Below are positions 20,661 through 32,508 of a DNA stretch of 64,000 nt, one piece after another; position 1 is the first letter of the stretch, and the number at the start of each line of letters is the position of its first letter. A program made the position numbers and the translations under genes. The notes beneath the pieces are model-generated. The model searched no databases. It worked only from the letters and a program-made list of their open reading frames with translations, and had not been told where the DNA came from. This stretch comes from Nansenia antarctica (taxonomy: Eukaryota; Chordata; Actinopteri; Argentiniformes; Microstomatidae): contig OZ022344.1 of the NCBI GenBank assembly GCA_963989245.1, positions 12,188,231 to 12,252,230 of the forward strand. The letters run 5' to 3'.

Positions 20661-23600
20661 TTTGACTAAGCAAGTGAATCATCAATTCACCCTCTGCTGT
20701 ACGGGTGTTTCGTTGTGTGGTATCATATGTCAGAGCAGTCTATGCTGTGTCAGTATCACTTCATCAGGCTGTGCCTGTCACGGTGCACATGTGTACAGAT
20801 CCTTAAAAAAAAAAAAAAAACGCTACTGAAACTAATGGAACAGTCCTAGAGCCCAGCCTCCCTCCCCCCTCCCGCCTTTTCCCTCTCTGCCCTGCCATGG
20901 CTAGTTCCCTCGATCACAGCAAAACAAATCAAGCGTACAACCTCTGTCCAACAGAAGGCCTACTTCTCCAGGCAGGTTAATTTGGATTTCTTTCTTTTTA
21001 AATGATATTTGACATTTGATATTGGTATCACTTCTTTCTGGCTAACATATTTGCCAACATTTCAGCTTTTAACTTACAGTTCTATTTTGTTTAGCTAAAG
21101 ACCGCTAAGGCTAATTCCGCGTAATTCATCGTAGGCTATTGTTTTGTTTTTTAATTAATAAAGTGCTTTGTATGTGTTCTGTTACGTGTTTGTTTAATAG
21201 TAGGACAATTGATATTTGTATTTTATAATCTTTTGAATTTTAGCTGTTTAGAGGTTAGCACTAGGCCTATTAGCCTATTTGTGTTAACCTTGTTAGAAGT
21301 GACAGGATCACAAGAACAAGAACATGGAACAGGTTATTGTCATAAAAGTCTCAGCTGTTGAACTCTTCTAGGCCTAGCCAAAATGTTTTCTCTCATTGCT
21401 TTCATGACTAATGTGGAAACTTGACAGAACAAACATCCTCTGATCAACATGGGGAAAAAGCGACTCATCAAGGTTCCTTTTGGTGTCTCCTCCCACTTGT
21501 TAATTAGTCAATTAATTTGCTAATTGGAGAAAAAACTAAACACCTGGGGGTTGAAAGGTAGACTACTTCGGATCAAAGCTGATTAACCAATTCATAACTA
21601 AATTATTTGGAGCCAGTTAGGAGGAAAGGGAATACTTCTGGAAGATTCCTGGGAACCAGCTACCTCAGCTAAAGCAACTGTGAATAACAAATTCAACATT
21701 TGCGAGTCTTATTCAACAGCGCAGAGTGAGGAGAAATATGCTTTTCAGTGTCTTGTGATGGATCTAAAAGCTGTTGGAAATGATATTGAGCTGAAACAAG
21801 TTCTTGAAATGTAGGCTAGGCCTTTCCCTACGCTTACAGGGCATGTAGACCTCACAACAGAACATGGGAGGACTGCTTTCGCTCAAGGGGGCCTTGACTG
21901 GGGAAAGCAGTGGCTTTTTGGTTTGAGCATATTCTCTCTCTTTCTGTGTAACAAGAAACACCAGAATAAGTAGTATTCAGACAGCTCCATGCACATGAAT
22001 GAATTGTTTCTAATAGACCTTCATTGAGTCCTGCATATTTCTAGCTTGGACTCCTGTTGTCTAATTAGCATCAAGAATAATGTGATTAATGGCCTACAAC
22101 CTGCATGGTGTGTAGGTATAGATGTTTTGAGGTGTTTTTGTGACTCTCGATAAATATCCTCTTGCTGTGCTTTTGCTCAAGAATTGTAAATGGTAAAAGT
22201 ATTTACCATTTTCATTGATTTGGAGGCATGTTCTTATGCCTGACCATGCTGCCAGACGTTGTTGCTCTCTGTCAACTGTAAAGTCAGTGACATTTCCGAG
22301 GTGGAGGGGAATGATCGAGATGGATAGAAACAACTTCAAAGTGACAATGCCGTTGACGGGAAATTAGTAGTCAGTACTGCTGCGATAGGATGGACGGTTT
22401 TGGAGTGATCCATAGCAGATCATTTGGCTTTCTTTAGACTTGTGACTGAGAAAATCTTTAGTACCCTTTCTGTGGATATTGGATCCAATGGACTATATGG
22501 GTTTCACACATAAAACATTCAGACAATCTAATACACAATGCGAATACTTGATGAGCTTGATTATTACTTGATTATTTATTTATTTAATCCATGGTAGTCA
22601 ACAGAGAGAGAGTTCATCAAGTCCAACCATTTTGTTTTATGAGCGATCTTGTCTGCAATGCAGTTTCAATACATGTTTTGATTCGCTCTGTGACTGCTAA
22701 GACAAGAAAAGACATCTTAAGAATGATCTCCCTGTCAGCAGCTTTGTATTAAAACAGATAAGACTACATGGAAAGGTTGTGATGATGTCAACAAAAAGCA
22801 ATGTGGTGGTGGATCTCAACAAGTGAATGTCATAACTTCCACACTAAGGCTCCTGGTCAGATAGAAGGACAAAAATGAACTAGAATTGGTATGCATGTAG
22901 TAGGCATAATATGACTTGGGCTTTCCTCACATTGTTTCACAATGTGAAAAATCCATACAGCAGTTGTACCTTTCCCCTGTAATAATGAATAGACAATGAA
23001 CTCCTGGTGTTAACTGAATTCTCAAGTGGTTCAAAGGTCAAAGTATGAGGATGGATCTGGAAGGTGAAAATGAGGAGATGCGGAGACATAGCTAGTAATG
23101 CAGGAAAGTGCGTGTACGAGCTCACATTGTTAATGTTCATGAAGATTCAATACAGTGGTAAATAACTGTTTCTCAATCAAAGGTCAAAACAGTCAAAGAT
23201 TCTGGTTATATTGTTAGCAGGAACAATCAATAAAAGAGACATGGGAAAGAGGCAGATTATAAATAATAATAATCTTTTGGTTAAATCCCTATTAGGTCTA
23301 CATGTAGGCTAGATCAATGCAAATATTAAGTTGACACTGAAAAGTGGGCGGAGTTTCAACTGTAATGTCCTCCTGCAAATGTGGATACTGATTTAACAGC
23401 TGGCAAGCACTAAGCCCTTCTGCGCACAGCGCTGGCGGACATTTTGAGTTTCTGCAGTGTATGGAAGAGAAGAGAGAGGGGGATGGGCAGAGTACGCAGA
23501 GTGAGCTAGTAGCTGGGCAACATTATTTATACAGTGGTGAAATTGAACTCATTTATACTCAACATAATAAATAAATAAATAATCTAATTTTGGCCTCAGC

Positions 23601-24079
23601 TTGTACTATTAGAGCAGTGAGAGAAACAGAAATGAATGAATACTAAAATAATGTGTGATGATTAACGTTATATCCAGGGGTGCACATAACTAGTGCGCCA
23701 GTGCGCATGCGTCGCCAAAATGCATGCTGCGCGGGAGATCAGCGGCATGAACGCGCTCTTGCGCACCAACAGCTGGAAGCGCTGGGAGAGGAATTTACTT
23801 CCTCAAAATCCAACTGCTGACTGCTGCATCACTGCAAGCCCCACTAAGTAACTATTTGCCGTCCCCTCAGCCGAAGGCGACTGACGATGACCACGGCGAC
23901 TCCCCTCACGAAAACATTCGGAAATCGGTATCGTAACTCGTACTTTCATTCCGCGTATCGCGTATCGCACGGTTATCACGGTTATCACGCCGACACGTGA
24001 AAATTCAGTCCCGAATGACTCGTCGCTAAAAGGAAAAACAACACCATGGGACTTCACGTTTCTTTTCTCTGAAGCTTTC

Positions 24080-24312
24080 TGTAGAGTATTTGGGTTTGCA
24101 TCTATTGCTCTAGCATTGTTTATTCTACCTGGCCTGAGTATGTTACGTCACTACGTGATTATGTACCTGTTGGACGTACCTCCCAGCATTCCTATGTAGG
24201 AAGTGACATGCAATGTAACGTGGTCATTTCTCCAAGTAAAGAAACTAGTAAACTACAGTCCGTGTCTCCGTGTTTATTTGAGTAGCCTACTAACCACAGT
24301 AGGTACACAACA
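24080..24312 (+). repeat. 5' LTR of the Gypsy element
   Basis: 233 bp, TG...CA ends, preceded by target duplication CTTTC. It should contain promoter and polyadenylation signals, though no canonical TATA or AATAAA was pinned down. Confidence 0.95.
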
Positions 24313-24434
24313 GTGGCGACGAGGTGGTTGGAAAGTGAACCCTGTCTCTGATATGACCGAACTTGTTTCGCGGGAACAACAAACGGAGACTCCGACGTGA
24401 GTAGTGAAAGTATCCAGTTATACAGCTTGGCAAG

Positions 24435-25241
24435 ATGGCTAGAATTGGATCAATTGACCCGTTTGACGGCGCGACGGATGACTGGGTCGAATATACGGAA
24501 CGCATTTCACAGTATTTCAAGGCAAATGACATTGAGGATGACAAACATGTTGCAGTGTTGCTGAGTGCAATGGGGGGGAAATCATATGGCCTGTTGCGCA
24601 GCTTAACTGCCCCAGAAAAGCCTTCCGTAAAAACATTCCAGCAACTGGTGGAGGTAATGAAAGAACATTTATCCCCAAAACCACTACTAATTGCTGAACG
24701 TTTCAGATTCCATAGACGAAATCAACATGAGGGTGAATCCATAGTCAGTTACGTGGCTGAGCTGAAGAGACTCACTGAACATTGTGAATTTGCAAATGGA
24801 CTGAATGATGCGTTGAGAGACCGTTTGGTATGTGGCATTCTTGGTGAGGCCATACAGAAGAGACTGCTAACAGAGGCCGGCCTCACGTTCAAAAGGGCAG
24901 TGGAAATCGCAGTCTCAATGGAAACAGCAGCCAGGGATGCTGTTGAACTGCAGACAGGAGTAAAGGCAGTAAATGTAAACAAAATGGCAACCGTCACACA
25001 AACAAGAGAGCAAGAACTGTGTTACAGGTGTGGGAGGGGCTCACATTCCCCATCACAGTGTAGGTTTAAAGACGAAGTCTGCAGACTATGTAACAAAACT
25101 GGACATATCCAGAGGGTGTGTCGCTCTGGAAAATCCAGAGTGTACAAAAATGAAAAAAAAGACACAGTGGAGTGCGCAAAAGAACAAGAAAGTGCACAAC
25201 ATGGAGGAGGCTGCAGACGACGAGTCAGACGAGGAGAGTGA
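24435..25241 (+). CDS. gag: Gypsy Gag-like protein
   Basis: 268 codons from ATG at 24435. The N-terminal half is a retrotransposon capsid-like domain (DWVEYTERISQYFKAND, and later FRFHRRNQHEGESIVSYVAE with LRDRLVCGI). The C-terminal half has two CCHC-type zinc knuckles: CYRCGRGSHSPSQC and CRLCNKTGHIQRVC. Gag would assemble the cytoplasmic particle and bind RNA. The frame runs on to a stop at 25241, while the protease region lies in the +1 frame from about 25150. The switch maps to an A8 tract at 25153-25160. Confidence 0.92.
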   Translation: MARIGSIDPFDGATDDWVEYTERISQYFKANDIEDDKHVAVLLSAMGGKSYGLLRSLTAPEKPSVKTFQQLVEVMKEHLSPKPLLIAERFRFHRRNQHEGESIVSYVAELKRLTEHCEFANGLNDALRDRLVCGILGEAIQKRLLTEAGLTFKRAVEIAVSMETAARDAVELQTGVKAVNVNKMATVTQTREQELCYRCGRGSHSPSQCRFKDEVCRLCNKTGHIQRVCRSGKSRVYKNEKKDTVECAKEQESAQHGGGCRRRVRRGE

Positions 25242-25395
25242 ACATACCAATAGCTTGGATGTTTACCATGTCAAAGGAGGCGGCAGGGAAGCTATCTGGC
25301 TTACACCACAGGTGAATGGCAAACAAGTACAAATGGAACTGGATACCGGCTCTGCAGTGTCAGTGATGGCAAGTACTTTGGAGACCAGAAGCTGA
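25150..25395 (+). pseudogene. pro: Gypsy protease region, frame-shifted
   Basis: In the frame offset by one from gag and pol, the sequence runs through GGGREAIWLTPQVNGK to the aspartic protease active-site motif MELDTGSAVSVM, then stops at 25395. The remainder of the protease (up to RGGPALWGRDWL) is in the downstream pol frame. A second break therefore lies near 25365-25375, just after the active site. Described only; no restored reading is given. Confidence 0.8.
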
Positions 25396-25460
25396 ACCCA
25401 TCATCTATCCTCCTAAAAACATACACTGGAGAGAAAATCAAGCCCCTCGGAGTACTGCCT

Positions 25461-28436
25461 GTGGATGTACAACACAATGGTCAACAACGCATTTTGGACT
25501 TGTACGTCGTAAGAAGAGGAGGACCAGCGTTGTGGGGGCGAGACTGGCTGAGGAAGCTGCAGCTGGACTGGAAATCCATTAAGAGCCTGCAGGTGGCGCC
25601 AAACCCCACTCACAAGTCCACAGAGGTGAAACTGGAGAAAGTCTTGGATGCCGCAGCACCTGTATTCCAAGACGGCATCGGGACATTAAAACACATCAAG
25701 GGAAAAATCGTTCTCCAAGACGGAGCCAACCCACGTTTCCACAAAGCACGCCCAGTTCCATACGCCATACGACAGAAAGTGGAAGCTGAGCTGGACCGCC
25801 TGGAAGCTGATGGGATCCTGTCCAAGGTAGACTGGAGTCCATGGGCCACACCCGTTGTCCCAGTAGCAAAGAAGTCAGGGGCAGTGAGGCTGTGTGGAGA
25901 CTTCAAGATCACCATCAATCCTGTGCTACAAGCAGAACAATATCCATTACCCAGGATTGAGGACATCTTCGCAAACCTGGCCGGTGGAAAACGGTTCACC
26001 AAGGTGGACCTGGCTGAAGCCTATCTACAGATGGAGATAGAAGAAGACTCAAAGATGTTCCTGACGATAAACACTTTGAAAGGCCTGTACCGATACAACA
26101 GGCTGGTCTTCGGAGTGGCCTCTGCCCCGGCCATATGGCAGCGAGCCATGGATCAGGTGTTACAAGGGATTCCAGGCACACAGTGCTACTTAGATGATAT
26201 CATTGTGACGGGGGCCAACGATAACGAACACCTGGAGAACCTCCAGAAGGTCTTACAGAGACTTCAAGACTACGGACTCCGGGCCAGACGTGACAAGTGT
26301 GAGTTTTTAAAATCATGTATCACATACTGTGGCCACACCATCGATGCACAGGGCTTGCATAGATGCAAAGAGAAAATCGAGGCCGTCATGGAGGCTCCTC
26401 AGCCACAGGATGTACAGCAGCTGAGGTCGTTTCTCGGATTCATCAACTACTACAACCGGTTCATGCCTAACCTGTCCACGGTGCTCTACCCGTTGAACCA
26501 ACTACTTCAGGCAGAACGGAAATGGAAATGGACCACAGAATGTGAACAGGCCTTCCAGGAAGTGAAGAAGCTTGTGACATCGGAGACAGTACTCACACAC
26601 TACGACCCCTCCTTGCCTGTGAAGTTAGCATGCGACGCTTCGCCGTATGGTATAGGAGCCGTTATGTCACATGTGATGCGGGATGGGACCGAAAGACCAA
26701 TAGCGTTCGCCTCACGCTCCCTGGCCCCGGCCGAGAAGAATTACTCTCAAATAGACAAGGAGGCGTTGGGCCTGGTCTGGGGCGTAAAACGGTTTAACCA
26801 GTACCTGTACGGCAGGGAGTTCATCCTGGTGACTGACCATCAACCGCTGGTCTCGATATTCAACCCCCAGAAGGCGATTCCCGTGACAGCTGCAGCACGG
26901 ATGCAACGCTGGGCCCTGTTCCTAGGAGGGCACCGGTACAAGATCGAATTCAAGAGAACACTGCAACACGCCAACGCAGACGGGTTGTCCCGGCTGCCAC
27001 TTGACACAGCAACAACGACAAAGGGGGACAAGGAACCGGTGGAGATGTTCACACTCATGCAACTCGAAAGCCTCCCGGTGACGGCGGAAATGATTGAGAG
27101 AGAGACCCGGAAAGATGCAACTCTCTCACAAGTGTACAGAGCAACGCAGACTGGCTGGACAACCCACGAAGGGTCTCCCCTCACTCCCTATTACCGACGT
27201 AGGGACGAGCTCACCATTGACTCTGGATGCCTTATGTGGGGAATGAGGATCGTCATCCCCACCAAGCTCAGGTCCAGGGTGCTGGAAGAGCTACACAGTG
27301 GCCATCTGGGAGTGGTGAAGATGAAAGCACTCGCCAGGAGCTACGTCTGGTGGCCGGGGATTGACCAACAGATAGAACAGCTCGCCATGCATTGCTCTGG
27401 CTGCCAGCGTGTACAGAATGAGCCGACAGTTGCACCTCTCCATGCCTGGGAATGGCCTGCATCCCCATGGCAACGTATCCACATTGATTTCGCCGGTCCA
27501 TTCATGGGGACAACATTCCTAGTGGTGGTCGATGCATGTTCAAAGTGGCCAGAAGTGTTCACCATGAGCTCCACGACAACAGCCCACACGATCTACGTGT
27601 TGAGAAGCCTCTTTGCAAGAACTGGTATCCCCGAACAGTTGGTGAGTGACAATGGTCCTCAATTCACGGCTAATGAATTCCAGATGTTCCTGAAGCTCAA
27701 TGGAATTCGCCACATAACATCAGCCCCCTATCATCCGGCTACCAACGGGCTCGCCGAGAGGTTCGTACAAACCCTAAAACAAGGTCTGCGAGCTATGGCA
27801 GATGCCTCTCTCTCTCTACGCCAGAAGCTGGCCAATGTCCTGTTTGCCTACCGTAACGCCACTCACGCTACTACCAACCGGACACCCGCCATGCTGTTCC
27901 TGGGACGTGGGTTACGCTCAAGACTGGACTTGCTTAAGCCAAATCTGCGGCGGACTGTAATGGATCGGCAGATCAGACAGGGTCTAAGGGCGCACGACAG
28001 GGAAACACGCCAACTAGAGATTGGACAGACTGTGCTGGCCAGGGATTACCGTGGAGAACACAAGTGGGTGCCCGGCATAATCAAAGAAAGACAAGGGCCC
28101 TTGTCCTACACTGTAGAAGTAGCTCCTGACACTGTCTGGCGACGCCACCTTGACCAACTACGGAGGTCAGAGGTACGCACTGCAGAAGAGGTGGTGGATC
28201 CTGCACGTATCACCGCTGCTCAGGAGAGCCTGAGCCTGCCTACCTCCAACACTGCTCAGGAGAGCCTGGGCCTGCCGACCTCCGACCGTGTAACGGGGTG
28301 TCTGCCTAGCCCTGGTCGGCCCCTGACCCCACGCCTGGGTCTCCCTGCTGGTGGTGCGAGCCCGGGGGTCACACCCCCGGAGGAGAGACGTTATCCAACA
28401 CGCACCCACAGACCTCCAGACAAACTATCTCTCTGA
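25461..28436 (+). CDS. pol: Gypsy Pol polyprotein (protease end, RT, RNase H, integrase)
   Basis: 991 codons. In order: protease tail (WGRDWL, about residues 26-31); reverse transcriptase with LCGDFKITINP, FTKVDLAEAYLQM and the catalytic CYLDDIIVTG; RNase H with LACDASPYGIGAV and TDHQPLVSIF; integrase HHCC zinc finger (HSGHLGVVKMKAL ... CSGCQ); integrase D-D-E core (IDFAGPF, VSDNGPQF, NGLAERFVQTLK); and a C-terminal chromatin/DNA-binding tail. The order RT-RH-IN places it in Ty3/Gypsy. The listed ATG is simply the first in the open frame, since Pol is normally made by readthrough or cleavage. Confidence 0.96.
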   Translation: MDVQHNGQQRILDLYVVRRGGPALWGRDWLRKLQLDWKSIKSLQVAPNPTHKSTEVKLEKVLDAAAPVFQDGIGTLKHIKGKIVLQDGANPRFHKARPVPYAIRQKVEAELDRLEADGILSKVDWSPWATPVVPVAKKSGAVRLCGDFKITINPVLQAEQYPLPRIEDIFANLAGGKRFTKVDLAEAYLQMEIEEDSKMFLTINTLKGLYRYNRLVFGVASAPAIWQRAMDQVLQGIPGTQCYLDDIIVTGANDNEHLENLQKVLQRLQDYGLRARRDKCEFLKSCITYCGHTIDAQGLHRCKEKIEAVMEAPQPQDVQQLRSFLGFINYYNRFMPNLSTVLYPLNQLLQAERKWKWTTECEQAFQEVKKLVTSETVLTHYDPSLPVKLACDASPYGIGAVMSHVMRDGTERPIAFASRSLAPAEKNYSQIDKEALGLVWGVKRFNQYLYGREFILVTDHQPLVSIFNPQKAIPVTAAARMQRWALFLGGHRYKIEFKRTLQHANADGLSRLPLDTATTTKGDKEPVEMFTLMQLESLPVTAEMIERETRKDATLSQVYRATQTGWTTHEGSPLTPYYRRRDELTIDSGCLMWGMRIVIPTKLRSRVLEELHSGHLGVVKMKALARSYVWWPGIDQQIEQLAMHCSGCQRVQNEPTVAPLHAWEWPASPWQRIHIDFAGPFMGTTFLVVVDACSKWPEVFTMSSTTTAHTIYVLRSLFARTGIPEQLVSDNGPQFTANEFQMFLKLNGIRHITSAPYHPATNGLAERFVQTLKQGLRAMADASLSLRQKLANVLFAYRNATHATTNRTPAMLFLGRGLRSRLDLLKPNLRRTVMDRQIRQGLRAHDRETRQLEIGQTVLARDYRGEHKWVPGIIKERQGPLSYTVEVAPDTVWRRHLDQLRRSEVRTAEEVVDPARITAAQESLSLPTSNTAQESLGLPTSDRVTGCLPSPGRPLTPRLGLPAGGASPGVTPPEERRYPTRTHRPPDKLSL

Positions 28437-28547
28437 ATAAGACACTAGTGTGTTTAGTTATCCGTTTAAAGCAAGGGTATTGTTAGTTATGTTCAACCTA
28501 GTAAATGCTATGGTGTTAATGTTGTTGTTATCTAGAAGGGGAGGAGT

Positions 28548-28780
28548 TGTAGAGTATTTGGGTTTGCATCTATTGCTCTAGCATTGTTTATTCTACCTGG
28601 CCTGAGTATGTTACGTCACTACGTGATTACGTACCTGTTGGACGTACCTCCCAGCATTCCTATGTAGGAAGTGACATGCAATGTAACGTGGTCATTTCTC
28701 CAAGTAAAGAAACTAGTAAACTACAGTCCGTGTCTCCGTGTTTATTTGAGTAGCCTACTAACCACAGTAGGTACACAACA
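28548..28780 (+). repeat. 3' LTR of the Gypsy element
   Basis: 233 bp, near identical to the 5' LTR, preceded by a polypurine tract and followed by CTTTC. Confidence 0.95.
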
Positions 28781-29183
28781 CTTTCAAACGTTCAGACGTT
28801 TGTTTTACAGCTTCATTATCGCACCTAGACCCCTGACCCAGGGAATATGGTTGGGAATTCTATTAGAAGAAAAAAAAAAGACTTTGTTGCACAATCAAAA
28901 TAATGAGCTATTTAAAGTGATAGCCTACTACAACATCCTCTACCATGGTTGAAATTGAGGACAGCAGGCACATGCCGTGAGCTTTTCTATTTGGTAGAAA
29001 TAGCTTTTCTATTTCTATACTCATAAGATATAGAAATACACGTAATTACACATACACGCTATCAGTGAACGCAGTTTCAAGGAAATGCAATTTTGATGCC
29101 CTAGAACCCGCTAATAAACTGTAGTGTCACTTTGTGATCAGATTACCAAAAACAAAAAAAACAGTTGCCAGTTTCGACTATAT

Positions 29184-29330
29184 CAGGGGTGCTCATTGTT
29201 CAAAGATCTTTTCAAGTAGCCAACCTACTGAAATCTACAAGTCCAGTTTCAACATCGCACACGCACACACGCACAACACAGACACACACCGTTTCCATCC
29301 TCCATAGTCAACACAACACACTTTCTTTTC
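29184..29330 (+). repeat. hAT-like terminal fragment (second copy of the 314-414 family)
   Basis: Begins CAGGGGTGCTCATTGTTC and contains TTTTCAAGTAGCCA, then a CA-rich stretch, mirroring the left edge of the window in the opposite orientation. The other terminus was not found nearby. Confidence 0.5.
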
Positions 29331-32229
29331 ACACTTTGTCACACAGGCACTTGACATCACATCACAGACCCTCCCTCTCAAAGTACTCAAACCATATAAA
29401 CAAGCACAGATCGCCACCAGCCTCGCGAATCATATACATCATATAAACCGCTCATACCAGGCTTGCTGTAGCCGCTGGCGACTCTCCCTTTCTGGGTCAG
29501 TGTGAGCATCGGTGAGCGAGCGGCCGGGCGGCCTTTAGCCAGTAGTTGTGTTTTTCCAGTCCAGTCCAGTCTACGAAATCCCTTTAGGTCGCTGACAGTA
29601 ATGTCCATATTCACAAAATCAAGCAAGTTATCCTTATTGATTATTATTATTTAGATCGTTTGAGCTAGCTGGCATAAGCTATTCTGCCGGGCGAGAGGTG
29701 AAATGTTAAGTGAACTTGGAAGTGATAAGAGCCAATCAGTAGCTCTTATCGGAATGAAAGACCTACTCTGATTGGCTGTAAGCATGCTTACCCTGGTCAC
29801 ATTAAACAGCGGGTTGAGGCATCGGAAAAAAATAAAAAAGACATTTTCACGCATTCGAATGTACGCGAGGGAAAGCAGAGAGCGGAGTGCTTATATGCAA
29901 AGCAGAGTAGGGAGTGCTTTACTCCTACAGGTGGCGCTAAAAATGCAACGTCAAAATGAATGACTCCTGCTGCCCTGGGACCTAAAATACGACTATTTTA
30001 ATGAAAACAAACAAATGGTTACATGCACTTTTATTTTAATATTTTCTTTTTTCGTTGGGTAAGCACTGCTTACCCTGCTTATATGGACGGCACGTCCCTG
30101 GAGGACAGTGATAACTTACAGCAGTCAAGAGAGCAGTGATGATGATGATTAAGCTTGTAGCATAAGTAAATGCTTAGGCTGTAACTTTTTGTTGAAAAGT
30201 TGATTTCAGTGTTTACAGAACAGAGCAGTGTGTTTAAAGGAGTCTGACAGACTTTCATGCTTAAAGAGCAGTCATTTGATTTTGCATTTGTTTCTTTTGT
30301 TTTGCACACAATCATTTGTTCGTTCATCTTTATTTATGAATAAATGTCGTTTTGCTAATATAAGTTATCCAGGTATTCCTTTTTTATCCATCCTGTGGGA
30401 CGGGTTGTGACTCGCGAGCTCGGGGAGCACCAAGCAGCATCCCTAGGTGCTCCTCTGAGCACTGGCCCCAAAAAGTTATGTGCACCCCTGGTTATATCAA
30501 CATATTTTTGCCATCAGTGACTAGTTTTCACAGGCTGTATGTTATAGGTCTATTAATTAATCATGTTAAATGATTGATTTTTATCAACGTTTTTATGTTT
30601 TTATCACCTAAAAAACAGAATTATCTTTTATCTGGTACCTCTGTATTTCTCCTATTCTTTGTATGCTCAGTCACAATTGATATGCAATTATAGTGTTCAG
30701 GCACAAGACACATGATTGCTACTCTAAAACAGGTATTATTTTACAGCTTGAAAAAACATGTAGCCTTCACTGTGGGGGTTGTATAGCTTGTTCTATCAGA
30801 AGGCTGTTTTCTAATGTTCTAGTTGATGTTCTGTCTCTCCCTAAGACATAGACTTTGTACTTTAAAGAAGCAATAGTGTAAATAGATTTGTGGTGGTTAC
30901 TAGTATGCAAATGGTTCCACCTCTCTAGCTCCCCATCTAGTTGGAGAACCCCCCTCTGCCAGAATGGTTTAGCCCATGCTAGGTTGTAATTTTCCATGCT
31001 GTGGGAGACAGCTAGGGTGGGGGAGGGGTGGTGCTAGGGTGGGGGAGGGGTGGTGCTAGGGTGGGGGAGGGGTGGTGCTAAAGTGTGTCAGGCAGCACAG
31101 TATTGACTCAAAGTAGCTAGCTTGGGTATGTTGGCAAAAGACACACTGCGCTGCCTGTTGATGTTGTTCAGAAGTTGCAAAAATAAGTGGCCTATTTTGC
31201 ATAGGATGTTGCCTTCAGACGGTCACAATGAGAAAAACCTTTTAAAGGAGGAAATCCTTTTGCTTTCATGTTTTTGTTAGTAGGTTGTCGTCATTGTGCG
31301 AATGTTACACTCTATGCTGTGCCAGTGTCCCTCTGCTGACTGTTTTTAGTCATGAGAGTCATTGTCACCGTGTGCCCACAGAACACCCCACGCTGCTGAA
31401 ACAGATGGAACAGTCCTAGCTCAGCCCCCTCCCCCCTCCTGCTTTTTCCCCTCCCTCTATCCTGCCTTTCCTAATTCCCTCGATCCCAGCAAAACCACGC
31501 GTACGACCTAGACTGTCCACCGGAAGAAGGCCTCTTTCTCCTGACGTTTCCTGTCAAAGGCTAACTTAGATTTCTCTCTTTACAAATATATTTGACATGT
31601 CCATCTGTATTGCTTCATTGAGATTAACCTTTCAGCTTTTAACTACCAGTTAGTTTAAAAAAAAAAAAAAAATCGCTGAAGAGAGCTAAGCTAATCACGC
31701 AACGCTGAGGTCATTGTAAGTTTAAAAAAAAAATCATTATATAGGAAGAGCTGTCTGTGTTAATCTTTCTTTGTTTCATATTAGGAAAACATGCATTTTA
31801 TATGAATTTTAATCATAGGAGCATTTTAGGATTCGCATGCTCATCTGTTAATTAACACTGAGATGGTCTCTGCTGTGAGAATGCTATAAAGTATTGTAAC
31901 AAAAAGAACATTTGAATTGTGAAAAACAAGCTGTGTTGGTGACAGGAAGTGGATGGACAAAAAATAAAAAATAATTATATATGTCTCCAACTACATACAT
32001 ATATGTGCTCCCCCTCTAGTTGGAGAACCCCCCTCTGCCAGAATGGTACAGCCCATTCTTGGCTGTAATTTTCCATGCTGTGGGAGACTGTGCTCGGGTG
32101 GGGGAGGGGTGGTGCTAAGTGTGTCAGGCAGGCTGTGCACCTTAGTATTCATAGCTTTCAGTCACGTGGTTTCTTCCCTAGCAACCACCAACCTGACGGG
32201 CAAAAAGGATCATAGCAACATCGCGCAAC

Positions 32230-32508
32230 ATGGCGAGTGGACGCAATTTACCGGCTGCCGACTATTTTGACCACCTCACCCATGAAGAACTAGCAAGATA
32301 CACGGAAAAGCTACACATATTGGGCACTTGCGACCCATATTTAGCCCCCGCGGCTGTGTTTGAACCACTAAATGCAGCTAAGTCCCTGCCTGATCTCGTG
32401 TTCGGTGACATCTGGACATATCTGGTGGAGAATCCATCCCCATTTAAGCCAACTGTACATGCCCCAGTATCGAGCTTTATCAGACAAAGAACTACAGGCA
32501 AAGAGTGA
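32230..32508 (+). pseudogene. N-terminal remnant of the second ISL2EU protein
   Basis: 92 codons from ATG, reading MASGRNLPAADYFDHLTHEE then DPYLAPAAVF, LPDLVFGDIW and TYLVENPSPF. Fish proteins with this start usually continue into a YqaJ-type nuclease domain. Here the frame stops at 32508 while a neighbouring frame stays open to a donor-like CAG|gtaggc at about 32545. The nuclease exons are absent from the element. Assignment to the YqaJ protein is inferred from family architecture. Confidence 0.5.

Larger units (their letters stand above)
24080..28780 (+). mobile_element. Full-length Ty3/Gypsy LTR retrotransposon
   Basis: Two 233-bp LTRs (TGTAGAG...ACAACA) flank gag and pol. The host duplication is CTTTC (24075-24079 and 28781-28785). 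A polypurine run AGAAGGGGAGGAG precedes the 3' LTR, and a putative primer-binding site (TGGCGACGAGG) follows the 5' LTR at 24314. I see one difference between the LTRs (gattat/gattac), implying recent insertion. No env-like ORF is present. Two frame interruptions between gag and pol make this copy unlikely to be autonomous as assembled. Confidence 0.97.
23675..30490. mobile_element. hAT element (with nested insertions), 8-bp target duplication
   Basis: Termini are CAGGGGTGCACATAACT and its inverse AGTTATGTGCACCCCTG. The flanks GTTATATC (23667-23674 and 30491-30498) form a perfect 8-bp duplication, as for hAT. The duplicated locus at 37844 preserves the unoccupied site with one GTTATATC. Of 6.8 kb, 4.7 kb is a later Gypsy insertion, leaving arms of about 0.4 and 1.7 kb. 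No transposase domain was recognised in the arms, so it is non-autonomous or decayed. Confidence 0.9.
20205..31958. repeat. Copy 1 of a recent tandem segmental duplication
   Basis: The sequence from about 20205 to 31958 recurs from about 31965 to 39314 at very high identity when inserted elements are removed (about 4.9 kb of shared sequence each). The junction is visible at 31958: GGATGGAC leads into the copy-2 start here but into unique DNA at 39314. Copy 1 carries the hAT insertion at 23675-30490. Confidence 0.9.

Noticed and set aside
21764..22339. Small ORFs conserved in both duplicates (also at 35991-36566)
   Set aside because: Identity reflects recent DNA duplication rather than coding constraint; the peptides have no recognised features.
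29772..29963. Basic 63-codon ORF in the hAT right arm as a transposase fragment
   Set aside because: No zinc-finger or hAT dimerisation motif could be seen.
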